Shown in pieces: positions 44,674-54,470 of a DNA stretch of 64,000 bases. A program made the position numbers and the translations under genes. How positions within the stretch are numbered: the stretch's first letter is position 1; every line of letters begins with the position of its first letter. Origin of the DNA: Sphingobacterium composti (GTDB taxonomy: Bacteria > Bacteroidota > Bacteroidia > Sphingobacteriales > Sphingobacteriaceae); contig NZ_WUQZ01000012.1 in assembly GCF_009829075.1 (NCBI RefSeq), positions 1 to 64,000 on the forward strand. The letters are read 5' to 3'. The notes beneath the pieces were generated by a model. The model worked only from the letters and a program-made list of their open reading frames with translations. It was not told the DNA's origin and ran no database searches.

Positions 44674-46443
44674 ATGAAAAAGATATTATATCCTATACTA
44701 GCCCTAGCTTTAGCGACATCTTCCTGTAAGGATGTCCTTGATATTCCAAATTTAGGTTCGTTGGATGAAGAAAGAGTATGGAATGACCCTAATCTAGTTA
44801 ATGCGTATTTAGCAAATCTATATCCATTATTCGGAAACTGGTCTGCTGGAGCAGATAATAATTCAGATCAATTGATAGGAATTAATTTTCCGCTGGATGC
44901 GGTGACGGTAAATAATTCATCTTATAAAGCTTGGGATTATACAACTATAAGAAGAATAAACACGGCCATTCAGAAAGTGAATGCAAGTACAGGTCTGTCT
45001 ACAGAAGTTAAAAACAGTGTACTTGGACAAGCCCTATTTATGCGCGCATATTTGTATTTTAATATGGTCAAATTTCACGGCGGTGTTCCCTATATTACAG
45101 AACCACAAGAGTTGAATAGTGAAGATTTAGAAACACCTAGGAATAGTACGAAAGAATGTTTTGAGTTAATCGTAAAAGATTTAGATCAAGCTATTTCTTT
45201 GCTTCCCGCAACCATTCAAAAGGGTTCTGCTGAGTATGGCAAGATAGATGGAAATTTTGCAGTCGCATTCAAAGGGAAAGTTTTATTATACAAAGCGTCA
45301 CCTCAATACAATCCTACTAATCCATTTGGAAATGCATACTGGGCAGAGGCAAATACAGCCAACAAAACAGCTTATGAGCGTCTTATAGCAAATGGCTATA
45401 GCCTCACACCAGATTATTATAATATAGCTTTGCAAGAGAAGGGACCTGAAGTAATCTTTGCTGTGATTAATACATATCCCAATAAAGTAGCGAGCTACGA
45501 TTATGGTGTACGTCCAGGTTCTGAAAGTAGAGGTACAGCAAGCTCGGTGCCATCTTGGGAATTTGTGAAATCATTTCCGATGAAAGATGGTAAGCTTTAT
45601 TCTGATCCTACAAGTGCTTATTACAAGACCGAAGCTCAGTTTTTACAGTCATATTGGGAAAATCGAGATCCAAGATTTGATAAATCAATTGTTTGGAATG
45701 GTAAAATCTATGAAGTATCGGGTAAGATGGGTAAAAGACAATATACTTCTGTAGGTGTGGCGGCAGCATTGGATGATTTTGGTATTAATCCAAATGCGCG
45801 GACGCCATCCGAAAACTTGAATCGCTATAGCGGATTCTTCATCTTGAAAAATTCTAAACTTTCATTAAAACAAACTGAAGTAGAAACGCAATATGATGTA
45901 GATTACGTTGTGATGCGCTTGGCTGAGGTTATGTTGAATTACGCCGAAACGGCGAATGAAACTGGAGATTTGAATACAGCAAAAGATCTCTTGAGGAAAA
46001 TTCGTCAGCGTGCTGGTATTGATGCTGGATCAGATGGAAACTATGGTATTACTGCAAATACCAAAGAAGGGATAAGAGAGGCTATTCTAGCTGAAAGAAA
46101 TATTGAATTCTCGTTTGAAGGGCATCGTTTTTGGGATTTGAGAAGATTGCGTAAACTTGATGTATTGCACAATAAAACCAAATTTGGTGTAGAAGCAATT
46201 GCTATCAATCCTGATGGTTCGGAAATGAATTTGGAACAGGCTGCGAATTTAGCGCGTAATTATCAACTTGTTGAGAGTCAGTTTAAATATAGCTTGTTAC
46301 AAGTTCCTCGTTCTGGTGCGCAGGTAAATATAGTACCTGATACTTACTATTTCTTCCCTTTAGCACAGTCAGTATTGGATAAAAATTCCAAATTGGAACA
46401 AAATAAAGATTGGGGAGGATCATTCGACCCTACGATAAATTAA
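44674..46443 (+). CDS. SusD/RagB-type surface lipoprotein (pair 5)
   Basis: 589 residues from ATG 44674, which gives a compact lipoprotein signal MKKILYPILALALATSSC (Cys18). An ATG at 44662 overlapping the SusC stop would add MITT and is possible. Landmarks: GQALFMRAYLYFNMVKFHGG with VPYI, GKVLLYKASPQYNPTNPFG, VVMRLAEVMLNYAETANETG, IRQRAGIDAGS, REAILAERNIEFSFEGHRFW and DLRRLRKLD. It is the expected lid of the SusC upstream. A strong terminator follows. The ligand is unknown. Confidence 0.93.
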   Translation: MKKILYPILALALATSSCKDVLDIPNLGSLDEERVWNDPNLVNAYLANLYPLFGNWSAGADNNSDQLIGINFPLDAVTVNNSSYKAWDYTTIRRINTAIQKVNASTGLSTEVKNSVLGQALFMRAYLYFNMVKFHGGVPYITEPQELNSEDLETPRNSTKECFELIVKDLDQAISLLPATIQKGSAEYGKIDGNFAVAFKGKVLLYKASPQYNPTNPFGNAYWAEANTANKTAYERLIANGYSLTPDYYNIALQEKGPEVIFAVINTYPNKVASYDYGVRPGSESRGTASSVPSWEFVKSFPMKDGKLYSDPTSAYYKTEAQFLQSYWENRDPRFDKSIVWNGKIYEVSGKMGKRQYTSVGVAAALDDFGINPNARTPSENLNRYSGFFILKNSKLSLKQTEVETQYDVDYVVMRLAEVMLNYAETANETGDLNTAKDLLRKIRQRAGIDAGSDGNYGITANTKEGIREAILAERNIEFSFEGHRFWDLRRLRKLDVLHNKTKFGVEAIAINPDGSEMNLEQAANLARNYQLVESQFKYSLLQVPRSGAQVNIVPDTYYFFPLAQSVLDKNSKLEQNKDWGGSFDPTIN

Positions 46444-46460
46444 TCACTGAATAATAGATA

Positions 46461-46497
46461 AAGCAAAAGCATCAAGGATTTGATGCTTTTGCTTTTT
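46461..46497 (+). terminator. Terminator after SusC/SusD pair 5
   Basis: AAGCAAAAGCATCAA (46461-46475) pairs with TTGATGCTTTTGCTT (46480-46494) around GGAT; T run to 46497. Confidence 0.88.
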
Positions 46498-46585
46498 ATA
46501 AACTCATTAATCTCTAAAGGTTTGGTGTGTAAAAATCTCCTATTAAAACTATAAATTTATTGAATTAACATAAAACTAGATTAAG

Positions 46586-47191
46586 GTGTATATTCCTAAA
46601 ATTAATAAAGTAGAAGATAGAGGGGAGATTTTATCCTTCATGAAGCGTTTCAGTTTTGCTACTATTATAACATCAAAAAATAATTATCCAGTCGCTACTC
46701 ACTTACCTTTTGTGGTGGAAGAAAGGAGGGATGATATATTCCTAATCTCTCATTTCGCCAAAGCGAATCCGCATTGGGAAGATATAGAGGAGAATGAGGT
46801 GTTAGTTATTTTTACAGAGCCACATGCTTATATTTCGACAGACAATTATGAGAAGGAAACAAATGTTCCTACTTGGAATTACATGGCGATTCATACGTAT
46901 GGAAAAGGGAAAATTGTTTCTGATGATAAAAAGTACGATGCAGTTAAAGCGATGATTCTTAGTTTTGATTCATCATATCAAAAGCAATGGGAAAATCTAG
47001 CAATAGACTATAAAGAAAAAATGATGAATGGTATAGTTGCTTTTGAGATTGAAGTAACCAATATCGAAGCGAAATTTAAACTAAGTCAGAATAGATCGAT
47101 TAGAGAAAAGCAAAATATTATACAATCACTTTCAAATAGCAATAATACAAGTGAGAATTTGATCGCTGATTATATGCGAAATCAGAAGTAA
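46586..47191 (+). CDS. PaiB-type FMN-binding negative regulator family protein
   Basis: 201 residues from a GTG start at 46586; this start gives MYIPKINKVED, the expected beginning of PaiB proteins (MYIPxxF/N). The split-barrel flavin-binding fold is marked by FSFATIITSKNNYPVATHLP, LISHFAKANPHW, VIFTEPHAYIST and VPTWNYMAIHTYGKGK, with the C-terminal FKLSQNRSIREKQNII motif. PaiB is named from Bacillus as a repressor of sporulation and protease genes, but family members elsewhere are FMN- or haem-binding proteins of uncertain role. It is a single gene, convergent with the next one. Confidence 0.88.
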   Translation: MYIPKINKVEDRGEILSFMKRFSFATIITSKNNYPVATHLPFVVEERRDDIFLISHFAKANPHWEDIEENEVLVIFTEPHAYISTDNYEKETNVPTWNYMAIHTYGKGKIVSDDKKYDAVKAMILSFDSSYQKQWENLAIDYKEKMMNGIVAFEIEVTNIEAKFKLSQNRSIREKQNIIQSLSNSNNTSENLIADYMRNQK

Positions 47192-47218
47192 AAAATAGTT
47201 TTTGAGGAAGCTAACTAA

Positions 47219-47740
47219 TTAAAATCTCACTATCTCATCGATCTGTTCATTAACGAATTTCGACGTAATTGGGTTTACAAATAAGCCTTCGCTATTCAGT
47301 TCATCTTTGATGTGTGGTATATGAATTTTGAGTGGTAATACGTGCATACGCATATAATTGCATACACCAGTAAAGTGATCTACTCCGCGAATATTGCCGT
47401 ATTTACCTGTAGAAACACCTACTAACGCGGCTTTTTTGTGTGTAAATGAGGTTGGGTAAGAGCAGGCATCTACAAATATTTTTAAAGCGCCAGGATAACT
47501 GCCATTGTATTCTGGGATGACGAAAATGAATTTTTGTGCTACTGATACTTTAGCTTGAATAGTGGAAAATGCATCCGATCGCTTACCGTACAAATCTGTG
47601 TACAAAATGTCGTGTGGCAAGTCTTCTAAAGAGAGGATTTCCCAGGCTTCCCCTTTGAGAAGCAATTCACCTTTATAATAGTTGGCTACTTTTAAAGAGT
47701 TACTACCCAACCTATTTGTACCTGATATAATTAAATTCAT
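47219..47740 (-). CDS. NADPH-dependent FMN reductase family protein
   Basis: 173 residues. I place the start at the ATG complementary to 47738-47740, because MNLIISGTNRLGSNSLKVAN gives the standard flavodoxin-like beginning (GTNRxGS phosphate-binding loop); a longer open reading to 47812 adds a non-conserved extension. VIPEYNGSYPGALKIFVDAC is the family motif around the flavin. It should reduce FMN or another substrate with NADPH in the cytoplasm. It converges on the PaiB-type gene with a 27-bp gap and diverges from parA. Confidence 0.87.
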   Translation of the reverse strand: MNLIISGTNRLGSNSLKVANYYKGELLLKGEAWEILSLEDLPHDILYTDLYGKRSDAFSTIQAKVSVAQKFIFVIPEYNGSYPGALKIFVDACSYPTSFTHKKAALVGVSTGKYGNIRGVDHFTGVCNYMRMHVLPLKIHIPHIKDELNSEGLFVNPITSKFVNEQIDEIVRF

Positions 47741-47946
47741 TGTGATGTTGCAACTTATCGTAATCGATACACGATTTGTCAAATCGTAAACCAATTTTTT
47801 GTATCTTAGCATCCTGAGTAATAGTATCAGGAAGTTCTCAAAAATAGTAAATTTAACATCATTTAAGTATTTAATACCTAGTGTAAATGTTAATTTTATC
47901 AGAGAACTACAATTGATAGTACAAAATTGTAAAGGTTCGGTATCTC

Positions 47947-48747
47947 ATGGGAAAAATAATTGCAATAGCAAATCAAAAAGGCGGTGTAGGGAAAACAACA
48001 ACTTCAATCAACTTGGCTGCAAGTTTGGCTGTTTTAGAATATAAAACGTTGCTGGTGGATGCAGATCCGCAAGCAAACTCCACTTCGGGCATCGGTTTTG
48101 ACCCGCGTGGGATCAAGGCAAGTGTGTACGAGTGTTTGGTTAATGATTTGAATCCACGTGATGCTATCAAATCAACAGATACACCTCATTTGGATTTACT
48201 CCCAGCGCATATTGATTTAGTTGGTGCCGAAATCGAGATGATCAACTTGAATGAGCGTGAGTACAAGATGAAGAAGATGTTGGAAGAGATCAAGGATGAT
48301 TATGATTTTATCATCATAGATTGTTCTCCTTCATTGGGTTTGATTACGATCAATGCTTTGACAGCATCTGATTCGGTGATTATTCCAGTTCAATGTGAGT
48401 ATTTCGCTTTGGAAGGTTTAGGTAAGTTATTAAATACCATCAAAATTGTTCAGAATAGATTAAATACAAATTTAGAAATCGAAGGAATACTATTGACGAT
48501 GTATGATGTACGTCTTCGCCTTTCTAATCAGGTGGTTGAAGAGGTGCGTACGCATTTTACGGATTTGGTATTTGAGACGATTATCCAACGAAATACTCGT
48601 CTTAGTGAGGCGCCAAGTTTCGGTATTTCGGTTATCATGCACGATGCATCGTGTAAAGGTGCAATAAACTATTTGAATTTAGCTAGAGAAATTTTACAAA
48701 AGAACGGATTGGTAGAACATAATAAAGAAGAAAAGGCAATCGTATAA
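47947..48747 (+). CDS. parA: Chromosome-partitioning ATPase ParA (Soj)
   Basis: 266 residues. Deviant Walker A KGGVGKTT (11-18), LLVDADPQANSTSGIG, and FIIIDCSPSLGLITINAL give a clear ParA-family ATPase, short type without an N-terminal DNA-binding domain, as usual for chromosomal Soj. It segregates the replication origin region with ParB, using DNA-bound ATP dimers. Stop and parB start overlap by one base. The chain parA-parB-DUF5683-dapB-lepB is a conserved Bacteroidota gene order. Confidence 0.95.
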   Translation: MGKIIAIANQKGGVGKTTTSINLAASLAVLEYKTLLVDADPQANSTSGIGFDPRGIKASVYECLVNDLNPRDAIKSTDTPHLDLLPAHIDLVGAEIEMINLNEREYKMKKMLEEIKDDYDFIIIDCSPSLGLITINALTASDSVIIPVQCEYFALEGLGKLLNTIKIVQNRLNTNLEIEGILLTMYDVRLRLSNQVVEEVRTHFTDLVFETIIQRNTRLSEAPSFGISVIMHDASCKGAINYLNLAREILQKNGLVEHNKEEKAIV

Positions 48748-49661
48748 TGGCAGCATTACAACGTAAAACAGGATTAGGAAAAGGACTTGGTGCGCTGTTG
48801 CAGGATGATTTGAAAGTATCATCTAGTACTACCAAAAGCGAGATCGGTGATACAACTGCACCATCGGCAGGTAGTATTAATTTTATTAAAATAGAACAAA
48901 TTGCAGTAAACCCATTTCAGCCGCGTACTGACTTTGATGAGAATGCTTTAAAAGAGCTTTCGGAGTCCATCGTGTTGCAAGGGTTGATTCAGCCAATAAC
49001 TGTAAGACAAGTAAGTAAAAATCAATACCAACTCATCTCTGGTGAGCGACGTTTGCGTGCATCTATGTTGGCAGGAATTACAGAAATTCCAGCTTACGTA
49101 CGTACAGCGAATGACCAGCAAATGTTGGAAATGGCATTGATTGAGAATATTCAACGTGAAAATTTAAATGCCATTGAAGTGGCTTTGAGTTTTCAGCGTA
49201 TGATCGAGGAGTGTAATTTGAAGCAAGAAGAATTGGGTGATCGTGTGTCTAAAAATAGATCTACAGTTACTAATTATTTGCGTCTTTTGAAGTTGCCTCC
49301 CGTTATTCAAGTAGGTATTCGTGATGGTAAAATTTCGATGGGCCATGCACGAGCATTGATCAATGTGGGTGATATAGATAAACAACTTTTTGTTTATCAA
49401 GAAATCATCGACAAAGATTTATCGGTTCGTATGGCAGAGATTTTGGTACGTAATATCCAAGAACAGCTAAAGCCTAAAAAAGGAAAAGGTGTAGGCAAGC
49501 AATTGGATTTTCAATACCAAAAGATTGAAGATGATTTAGCATCAAAATTTTCTACACGGGTGCGGTTGAACTTAAAAAATACAAAAGGAAAGGGAGCTAT
49601 TGAGATTCCATTTGAATCAGAAGATGATTTGAGCCGTATTTTAGAATTGTTAGATTGGTAA
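48747..49661 (+). CDS. parB: Chromosome-partitioning protein ParB
   Basis: 304 residues. N-terminal LGKGLGALL stretch, ParB/Srx nuclease-like CTPase domain at about 50-135 with NPFQPRTDFDENALKEL, LISGERRLRASMLAG (CTP and arginine patch) and MLEMALIENIQRENLNAIE, then the helix-turn-helix with STVTNYLRLLKLP, and a C-terminal dimerisation part. It binds parS and loads ParA. Translation is coupled to parA by ATG/TAA overlap and to the next gene by TAATG. I did not see a perfect parS (TGTTTCACGTGAAACA) in the window. Confidence 0.95.
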   Translation: MAALQRKTGLGKGLGALLQDDLKVSSSTTKSEIGDTTAPSAGSINFIKIEQIAVNPFQPRTDFDENALKELSESIVLQGLIQPITVRQVSKNQYQLISGERRLRASMLAGITEIPAYVRTANDQQMLEMALIENIQRENLNAIEVALSFQRMIEECNLKQEELGDRVSKNRSTVTNYLRLLKLPPVIQVGIRDGKISMGHARALINVGDIDKQLFVYQEIIDKDLSVRMAEILVRNIQEQLKPKKGKGVGKQLDFQYQKIEDDLASKFSTRVRLNLKNTKGKGAIEIPFESEDDLSRILELLDW

Positions 49662-50398
49662 TGACCAAATATTTAGTCTTTATTTTCTTTTTATTGTGTT
49701 CGTTGGTAGGCTTTTCTCAAGTCGAAACAACGAAGAAGCCTACTTTGGACAGCACAGCTTTAAATACTTTAGATAGTGTAAAAGCTGCGCAAGATACCGT
49801 TAAAAAGGAAACACGCGCGGAGCGGAAAGCACGTGAGAAAGCAGAGAAGGAGCGTGAGAAATATTATTATAAAGATATTTTAAAGGATTCTACTCGCTTG
49901 GCTATTGAAGAATTATCCACAAAAGCTTGGAGAAGATCCTTAATAGCTCCAGGATGGGGACAGATTACCAATGGAGGTAAATTCGTGTGGGTAAAGTTGC
50001 CTATTATCTATGGAGGTTTGGTTGCAGGATATATGACTTTCGACTATTGGAATTGGTACTATAAAAAGTTTGTTGATGAAGCTGCTTTTCGAATTGATAA
50101 TAATGGCGCTACAAATGATCCTGATTTAGAAGGCTATCAAAGTTTAGATGGATTAATTAGAGCTAAGGATAATTACCGACGTTATCGTGATATGACTATT
50201 TTGGTCACAGCTGGTTGGTGGGGATTGAATGTGTTGGAAGCATACGTAGATTCTATGTTACGCTTTCGTTACGATATTGGTGATGATTTGGGTTTTAAAA
50301 TTACACCTACGATGTTGCCAACATCTAATTTGGCATACAATATGAATTTTGGCCGTCAGTTTACTCCTGGAGTTAAATTGACGTTTAATTTTAAATAG
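49661..50398 (+). CDS. DUF5683 membrane protein
   Basis: 245 residues from ATG 49661, whose first base is the last of the parB stop; an upstream TTG would add two residues without support. A signal peptide or first membrane segment (MTKYLVFIFFLLCSLVGFS) is followed by a charged Lys/Glu-rich stretch (about 50-70), then APGWGQITNGGKFVWVKLPI and two likely membrane segments (about 110-130 and 175-195). The APGxGQxTNG motif is the DUF5683 hallmark. Function unknown; found between parB and dapB in many Bacteroidota, suggesting a cell-envelope or cell-cycle role. Confidence 0.82.
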   Translation: MTKYLVFIFFLLCSLVGFSQVETTKKPTLDSTALNTLDSVKAAQDTVKKETRAERKAREKAEKEREKYYYKDILKDSTRLAIEELSTKAWRRSLIAPGWGQITNGGKFVWVKLPIIYGGLVAGYMTFDYWNWYYKKFVDEAAFRIDNNGATNDPDLEGYQSLDGLIRAKDNYRRYRDMTILVTAGWWGLNVLEAYVDSMLRFRYDIGDDLGFKITPTMLPTSNLAYNMNFGRQFTPGVKLTFNFK

Positions 50399-50411
50399 AT
50401 AAACCTGAAAT

Positions 50412-51155
50412 ATGAAAATCGTTATACTAGGTTATGGCAAAATGGGGCAATTGATTGAAAAATTTGCACTCAAAAGAGGACATGAAATAGCTTTAGTTGT
50501 TGATGCGCACAATAGAGAAACCTTAACTGCTGAAGATTTAGCAGATGCAGATATTGCCATAGACTTTAGTACGCCTGATGCGGCATTAGAAAATATCAGT
50601 CTATGTTTTGAAGCAGATTTACCGCTAGTGGTAGGTACAACAGGATGGTATGAGCATTTGCAAGAGGTCAAGGAAACGTGTTTAGAGGCAAATCAATCTT
50701 TATTGTATGGCTCAAACTTTAGTATTGGCGTAAATATTTTTTTTCATATCAATAGATTATTAGCGAAAGCTGTAAGTCCTTACCAGCAATATGACGTACA
50801 GGTGGAAGAAATTCACCATATCCATAAATTGGATGCACCTAGTGGTACGGCAATTACAATTGCCGAAGGTATTATCGACAACAGTGAGATTAAAAAATCT
50901 TGGGTGAACCAAGTAGTAGGATCTGACGAAGAAATCGTAAATCAACCAAATGAATTATTGATAGAAAGTCTTCGAATCGAAGAAGTTCCTGGTACACACA
51001 CTGTACTATATAGTTCTGAGGTAGATCAAATAGAATTCAAGCATACAGCGCACAATCGTGATGGATTTGCTTTGGGAGCTGTCGTAGCAGCCGAGTGGTT
51101 GTATGGTAAAAAAGGGTTTTATCAAGTAACAGAAATTTTTGATTTTAATAAATAA
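50412..51155 (+). CDS. dapB: 4-hydroxy-tetrahydrodipicolinate reductase DapB
   Basis: 247 residues. It reduces hydroxy-tetrahydrodipicolinate with NAD(P)H in the diaminopimelate/lysine pathway, feeding peptidoglycan stem peptides. Seen: GYGKMG (7-12) nucleotide loop, AIDFSTPDAALEN, LVVGTTGW, YGSNFSIGVNIFFHIN, and EEIHHIHKLDAPSGTAI with the catalytic His pair and Lys. It follows DUF5683 by 13 bp in the parA operon. Length is typical for Bacteroidota. Confidence 0.95.
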   Translation: MKIVILGYGKMGQLIEKFALKRGHEIALVVDAHNRETLTAEDLADADIAIDFSTPDAALENISLCFEADLPLVVGTTGWYEHLQEVKETCLEANQSLLYGSNFSIGVNIFFHINRLLAKAVSPYQQYDVQVEEIHHIHKLDAPSGTAITIAEGIIDNSEIKKSWVNQVVGSDEEIVNQPNELLIESLRIEEVPGTHTVLYSSEVDQIEFKHTAHNRDGFALGAVVAAEWLYGKKGFYQVTEIFDFNK

Positions 51156-51209
51156 AAAACAGATTGGATTTACTTCGTTAGGTCGTCTGTTATAATGAAT
51201 AAATAAAGT

Positions 51210-52649
51210 ATGTGGTATTTAATTTTTGGTGTCTTAGCAATTGTAGCGCATTACGGGTTATTTTTATTGTTTAAGAAAGCTGGTAAACAAGGTTGGGAAG
51301 CATTTGTTCCTTTCTACAATGTTTATGTGATGACACAATTGGTCGGTCGAGCAGCGTGGTTGGTAGCGTTACTCATTGTGCCCATTATCAATATATTTGT
51401 TTTCTACAGTTTATATTTGGATCTAATAAAAGCATTTGGAAAGCAACGTTTTTGGGAAACAGCAGCTGCAGTGTTAGTTCCATACATTGTATTGCCGATG
51501 TGGGGTAGCGATCCGAATGTGAAATACAGAGGTCAGTCAGCTACTGAAGAATTCAAAAAACTATATCCCTACAAAAAATCGGTTGGTCGCGAATGGGCAG
51601 ATGCAATCATCTTTGCGACGGTTGCAGCGTCTTTAATTCGCGGGTTCTTAATCGAAGCATATATGATTCCGACGGGATCAATGGAAAGAAGATTATTAGT
51701 TGGTGATTTTCTCTTTGTGAGTAAGCTCAATTATGGTCCACGTATTCCAAATACTCCTATAGCTTTTCCGTTTGCGCACCATACAATGCCACTTACGGGA
51801 GGTAATGCTTATTCTGAATTAATACATATTCCATACAAAAGATTACCCGGTTTCCAAAAAATTGAACGCAATGATGTGGTAGTTTTTAATTATCCAATGG
51901 AAGCAGATGAACCATACAATCGTCCTGTTGATAAGCGTGAGAATTATATCAAACGTGCTGTCGGTATCCCTGGTGATGAAGTTTCTATGAAAGATGGTAG
52001 ATTATATGTAAATGGAAAGATCTCTTATGAGTCTGATGATTTACAAACTTCATACATTGTTTTTTCGGATCCTTTTGGTATATCTGAAGATAATTTGATA
52101 AAAAATCGTTTCGAGGTTGATATGGAAAACACAGATCCTTCGCAAGGTATCTATGTGTTACATATCACTCCAGCTGAAGCAGAGTCTATTCGTTCTTGGT
52201 CTAATGTTAAGGAGGTAAGAGAAGTAATCTATGGTACTGATAATCCGAATTATGCGTCATTTCCAAACTACGATTGGAACGAAAGACAATGGACTTATGA
52301 CAACTTTGGGCCAATAAAAGTTCCTGCAAAGGGCTGGAAGGTAAAATTGGATAAATGGACTTTGCCTTTATATCAACGTGCAATAACGGTTTATGAGGGA
52401 AATACACTAGAAATTAATGGTGATGATATTCTTATAAATGGTCAGAAGACTGATTCTTATACATTCAAAATGGATTATTATTGGATGATGGGAGATAGCC
52501 GACATAATTCATATGATTCACGTGGATGGGGATTTGTGCCTGAAGATCACGTTGTAGGAAAGGCTTTATTCACTTGGTTAAGTTGGGATAAAGACGGTTC
52601 TTTCCTATCTAAAATTCGATGGAATAGAATTTTCAAGGGTATTGAATAA
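51210..52649 (+). CDS. lepB: Signal peptidase I LepB (long Bacteroidota form)
   Basis: 479 residues. It removes signal peptides at the outer face of the inner membrane. Hydrophobic segments at about 2-20, 45-68 and 83-97 and again near 130-150 precede the catalytic region: IPTGSMERRLLVGDFLFVSK with Ser157 and the ENYIKRAVGIPGD motif with general-base Lys248. A long insertion separates it from the last conserved box YYWMMGDSRHNSYDSRGWGF, which explains why the protein is longer than E. coli LepB. It closes the parA-parB-DUF5683-dapB-lepB series and is followed by a long terminator. Confidence 0.95.
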   Translation: MWYLIFGVLAIVAHYGLFLLFKKAGKQGWEAFVPFYNVYVMTQLVGRAAWLVALLIVPIINIFVFYSLYLDLIKAFGKQRFWETAAAVLVPYIVLPMWGSDPNVKYRGQSATEEFKKLYPYKKSVGREWADAIIFATVAASLIRGFLIEAYMIPTGSMERRLLVGDFLFVSKLNYGPRIPNTPIAFPFAHHTMPLTGGNAYSELIHIPYKRLPGFQKIERNDVVVFNYPMEADEPYNRPVDKRENYIKRAVGIPGDEVSMKDGRLYVNGKISYESDDLQTSYIVFSDPFGISEDNLIKNRFEVDMENTDPSQGIYVLHITPAEAESIRSWSNVKEVREVIYGTDNPNYASFPNYDWNERQWTYDNFGPIKVPAKGWKVKLDKWTLPLYQRAITVYEGNTLEINGDDILINGQKTDSYTFKMDYYWMMGDSRHNSYDSRGWGFVPEDHVVGKALFTWLSWDKDGSFLSKIRWNRIFKGIE

Positions 52650-52660
52650 TGCCTTAGATA

Positions 52661-52711
52661 TAAAAATAGAAAAGCTCTGATTGACTTTCAATCAGAGCTT
52701 TTCTATTTTTA
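52661..52711. terminator. Bidirectional terminator between lepB and pdxJ
   Basis: A perfect 24-bp inverted repeat (52661-52684 and 52688-52711) with core GCTCTGATTGA, a 3-nt loop and A/T flanks on both sides. It serves the two converging genes. Confidence 0.92.
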
Positions 52712-52723
52712 TATTAATTGTTA

Positions 52724-53443
52724 CTAAGCCTTTAAAGCGGCTAGATAGCGTTTTATTGTTTCTTCTAAACCTAAGTAAAGTGCATCAGAAATTAATGCAT
52801 GTCCAATACTTACTTCTAATAATCCTGGAATATGTTGGTTGAAATAAGCCAAATTATTTAAATCTAAATCATGACCTGCGTTTAATCCTAAGCCTACTTC
52901 TCTAGCTTTTATCGCAGCTTTAAAATAAGGCTCTATCGCTTTTTCTTTATCAAAGCCAAATTCCGAAGCATATGCTTCCGTATACAATTCAATACGGTCT
53001 GTTCCAGTTTCCGCAGCGGCTTCTACCATTTCTTCGATAGGATCGACAAATATAGAAACACGAATTCCAGCATCTTTAAATATTTTTACCGTCTCTTTTA
53101 AGTATTCCCTATTTTTAATAGTGTCCCAGCCATGATTTGAGGTCAACTGTCCTAATGCGTCAGGAACCAACGTTACTTGTCCAGGGTTATTTGCTAATAC
53201 CAGTTCTACAAACTTCTGTTCTTGACAATTTCCCTCAATATTGAATTCGGTTTTGATTTCAGCTTTTAAATCATAAACATCTTGATATCGAATATGGCGC
53301 TCATCAGGACGAGGATGCACAGTAATTCCCTCTGCACCAAAGCGCTCACAAGCTAAAGCTGCAGCCACCAAATTCGGAACATTACCACCTCTAGAATTAC
53401 GAAGTGTTGCAATTTTATTGATATTAACGGAAAGTCTAGTCAT
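52724..53443 (-). CDS. pdxJ: Pyridoxine 5'-phosphate synthase PdxJ
   Basis: 239 residues from the ATG at 53443, giving [20 protein letters not shown], the standard start; an upstream in-frame ATG at 53494 would add 17 unrelated residues. PdxJ condenses 3-amino-2-oxopropyl phosphate with deoxyxylulose phosphate in vitamin B6 synthesis. TIM-barrel motifs: [56 protein letters not shown] and [14 protein letters not shown]. Single gene, with a -7 element upstream. Confidence 0.95.
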   Translation of the reverse strand: MTRLSVNINKIATLRNSRGGNVPNLVAAALACERFGAEGITVHPRPDERHIRYQDVYDLKAEIKTEFNIEGNCQEQKFVELVLANNPGQVTLVPDALGQLTSNHGWDTIKNREYLKETVKIFKDAGIRVSIFVDPIEEMVEAAAETGTDRIELYTEAYASEFGFDKEKAIEPYFKAAIKAREVGLGLNAGHDLDLNNLAYFNQHIPGLLEVSIGHALISDALYLGLEETIKRYLAALKA

Positions 53444-53471
53444 ATGTAAGATTTGTAAGATGTTAACTATA

Positions 53472-53479
53472 CAAATGTA
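53472..53479 (-). promoter_or_regulatory. -7 promoter element of pdxJ
   Basis: On the minus strand the sequence is TACATTTG, an exact TAnnTTTG, 28 bp before the pdxJ start. A matching -33 is weak. Confidence 0.45.
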
Positions 53480-53546
53480 AAGAAAGTTTATCATTTGGCT
53501 AATTGAAAGAAAATTCCTGCTATAAATTTTATAAATTGCATATTAA

Positions 53547-54341
53547 ATGGACGGATTAAGCTTCAATATTTTAGACGGTTTTCGGTTACTAGATATTATT
53601 GATATTCTTTTGGTCGCAGTAATCATATATTATGTTTACAGTCTTATAAAGGGTACTATAGCGGTTAATATTTTAGTGGGTGTAGGCCTGTTTTATGGTA
53701 TTTATTTAGTCGTAAAACAATTAGAAATGCGTTTACTGACCGAAATTTTTGGTGGTTTTATATCTGTTGGCTCCATTGCACTTATAGTCGTGTTTCAACA
53801 GGAAATACGACGGTTCTTATTACATATCGGTAAGAATATTTCTATACGCAGAAAGAAATTTTTCCTAAGTTTTATTGGTAATAAACGAACTGCTAACGAA
53901 GATCATTCTGAGGAAATCAAAATTATTGTAGATGCATGTCGGAGTATGGCAAAAGCTAAAACAGGTGCTTTGCTCGTGTTCTCTCGCTATTTTGATGAAG
54001 AGTACTACCAATCAAGTGGCGAATATATTGATGCGCCATTATCTAAACGTTTATTAGAAAGCATATTTTTCAAAAATAGTCCTTTACACGATGGTGCTGT
54101 CATAATTGTGGATTTTCGTGTAATGACAGCGAGTAGTGTGTTGCCACTGTCTGATAGTGAAGATTTGCCACCGCAATTTGGATTACGTCACCGTGCGGCG
54201 ATTGGAGTGACGGAGGTTTCTGAAGCTGTTGCTGTCATTGTTTCGGAAGAAACAGGAGAAATTTCTTTTGCAAAGGATGGTAATATCAACATGAATTTAA
54301 GTGCGGATGAATTAGAACAATTGTTGAAGGATGAATTATGA
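53547..54341 (+). CDS. cdaA: Diadenylate cyclase CdaA (c-di-AMP synthase)
   Basis: 264 residues. Three N-terminal membrane segments (about 14-33, 38-57, 68-88) are followed by the DAC domain with LHDGAVII (DGA at 182-184) and GLRHRAAIG (RHR at 214-216), both catalytic motifs intact. It makes cyclic di-AMP from two ATP at the inner membrane; this nucleotide controls potassium and cell-wall balance. Unlike Firmicutes, no CdaR or GlmM gene is adjacent. It is divergent from pdxJ; the next gene is 129 bp on, in a gap where I recognise nothing. Confidence 0.94.
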   Translation: MDGLSFNILDGFRLLDIIDILLVAVIIYYVYSLIKGTIAVNILVGVGLFYGIYLVVKQLEMRLLTEIFGGFISVGSIALIVVFQQEIRRFLLHIGKNISIRRKKFFLSFIGNKRTANEDHSEEIKIIVDACRSMAKAKTGALLVFSRYFDEEYYQSSGEYIDAPLSKRLLESIFFKNSPLHDGAVIIVDFRVMTASSVLPLSDSEDLPPQFGLRHRAAIGVTEVSEAVAVIVSEETGEISFAKDGNINMNLSADELEQLLKDEL

Positions 54342-54470
54342 TTTCTGTGAAGTAAATTTAGCAAAGATTGTGTTTTTCAGAATATTATTCTAAATATTAA
54401 AAATTTTGCCGTGTAAAAATCAAAATGTATTTATTAAATTTACCTTAATATAAACATAAATTTTGGTGTC

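Noticed and set aside
47741..47812. Longer N-terminus for the FMN reductase
   Set aside because: The extra 24 residues are not family-like, and the internal ATG at 47740 gives the expected flavodoxin-type start.
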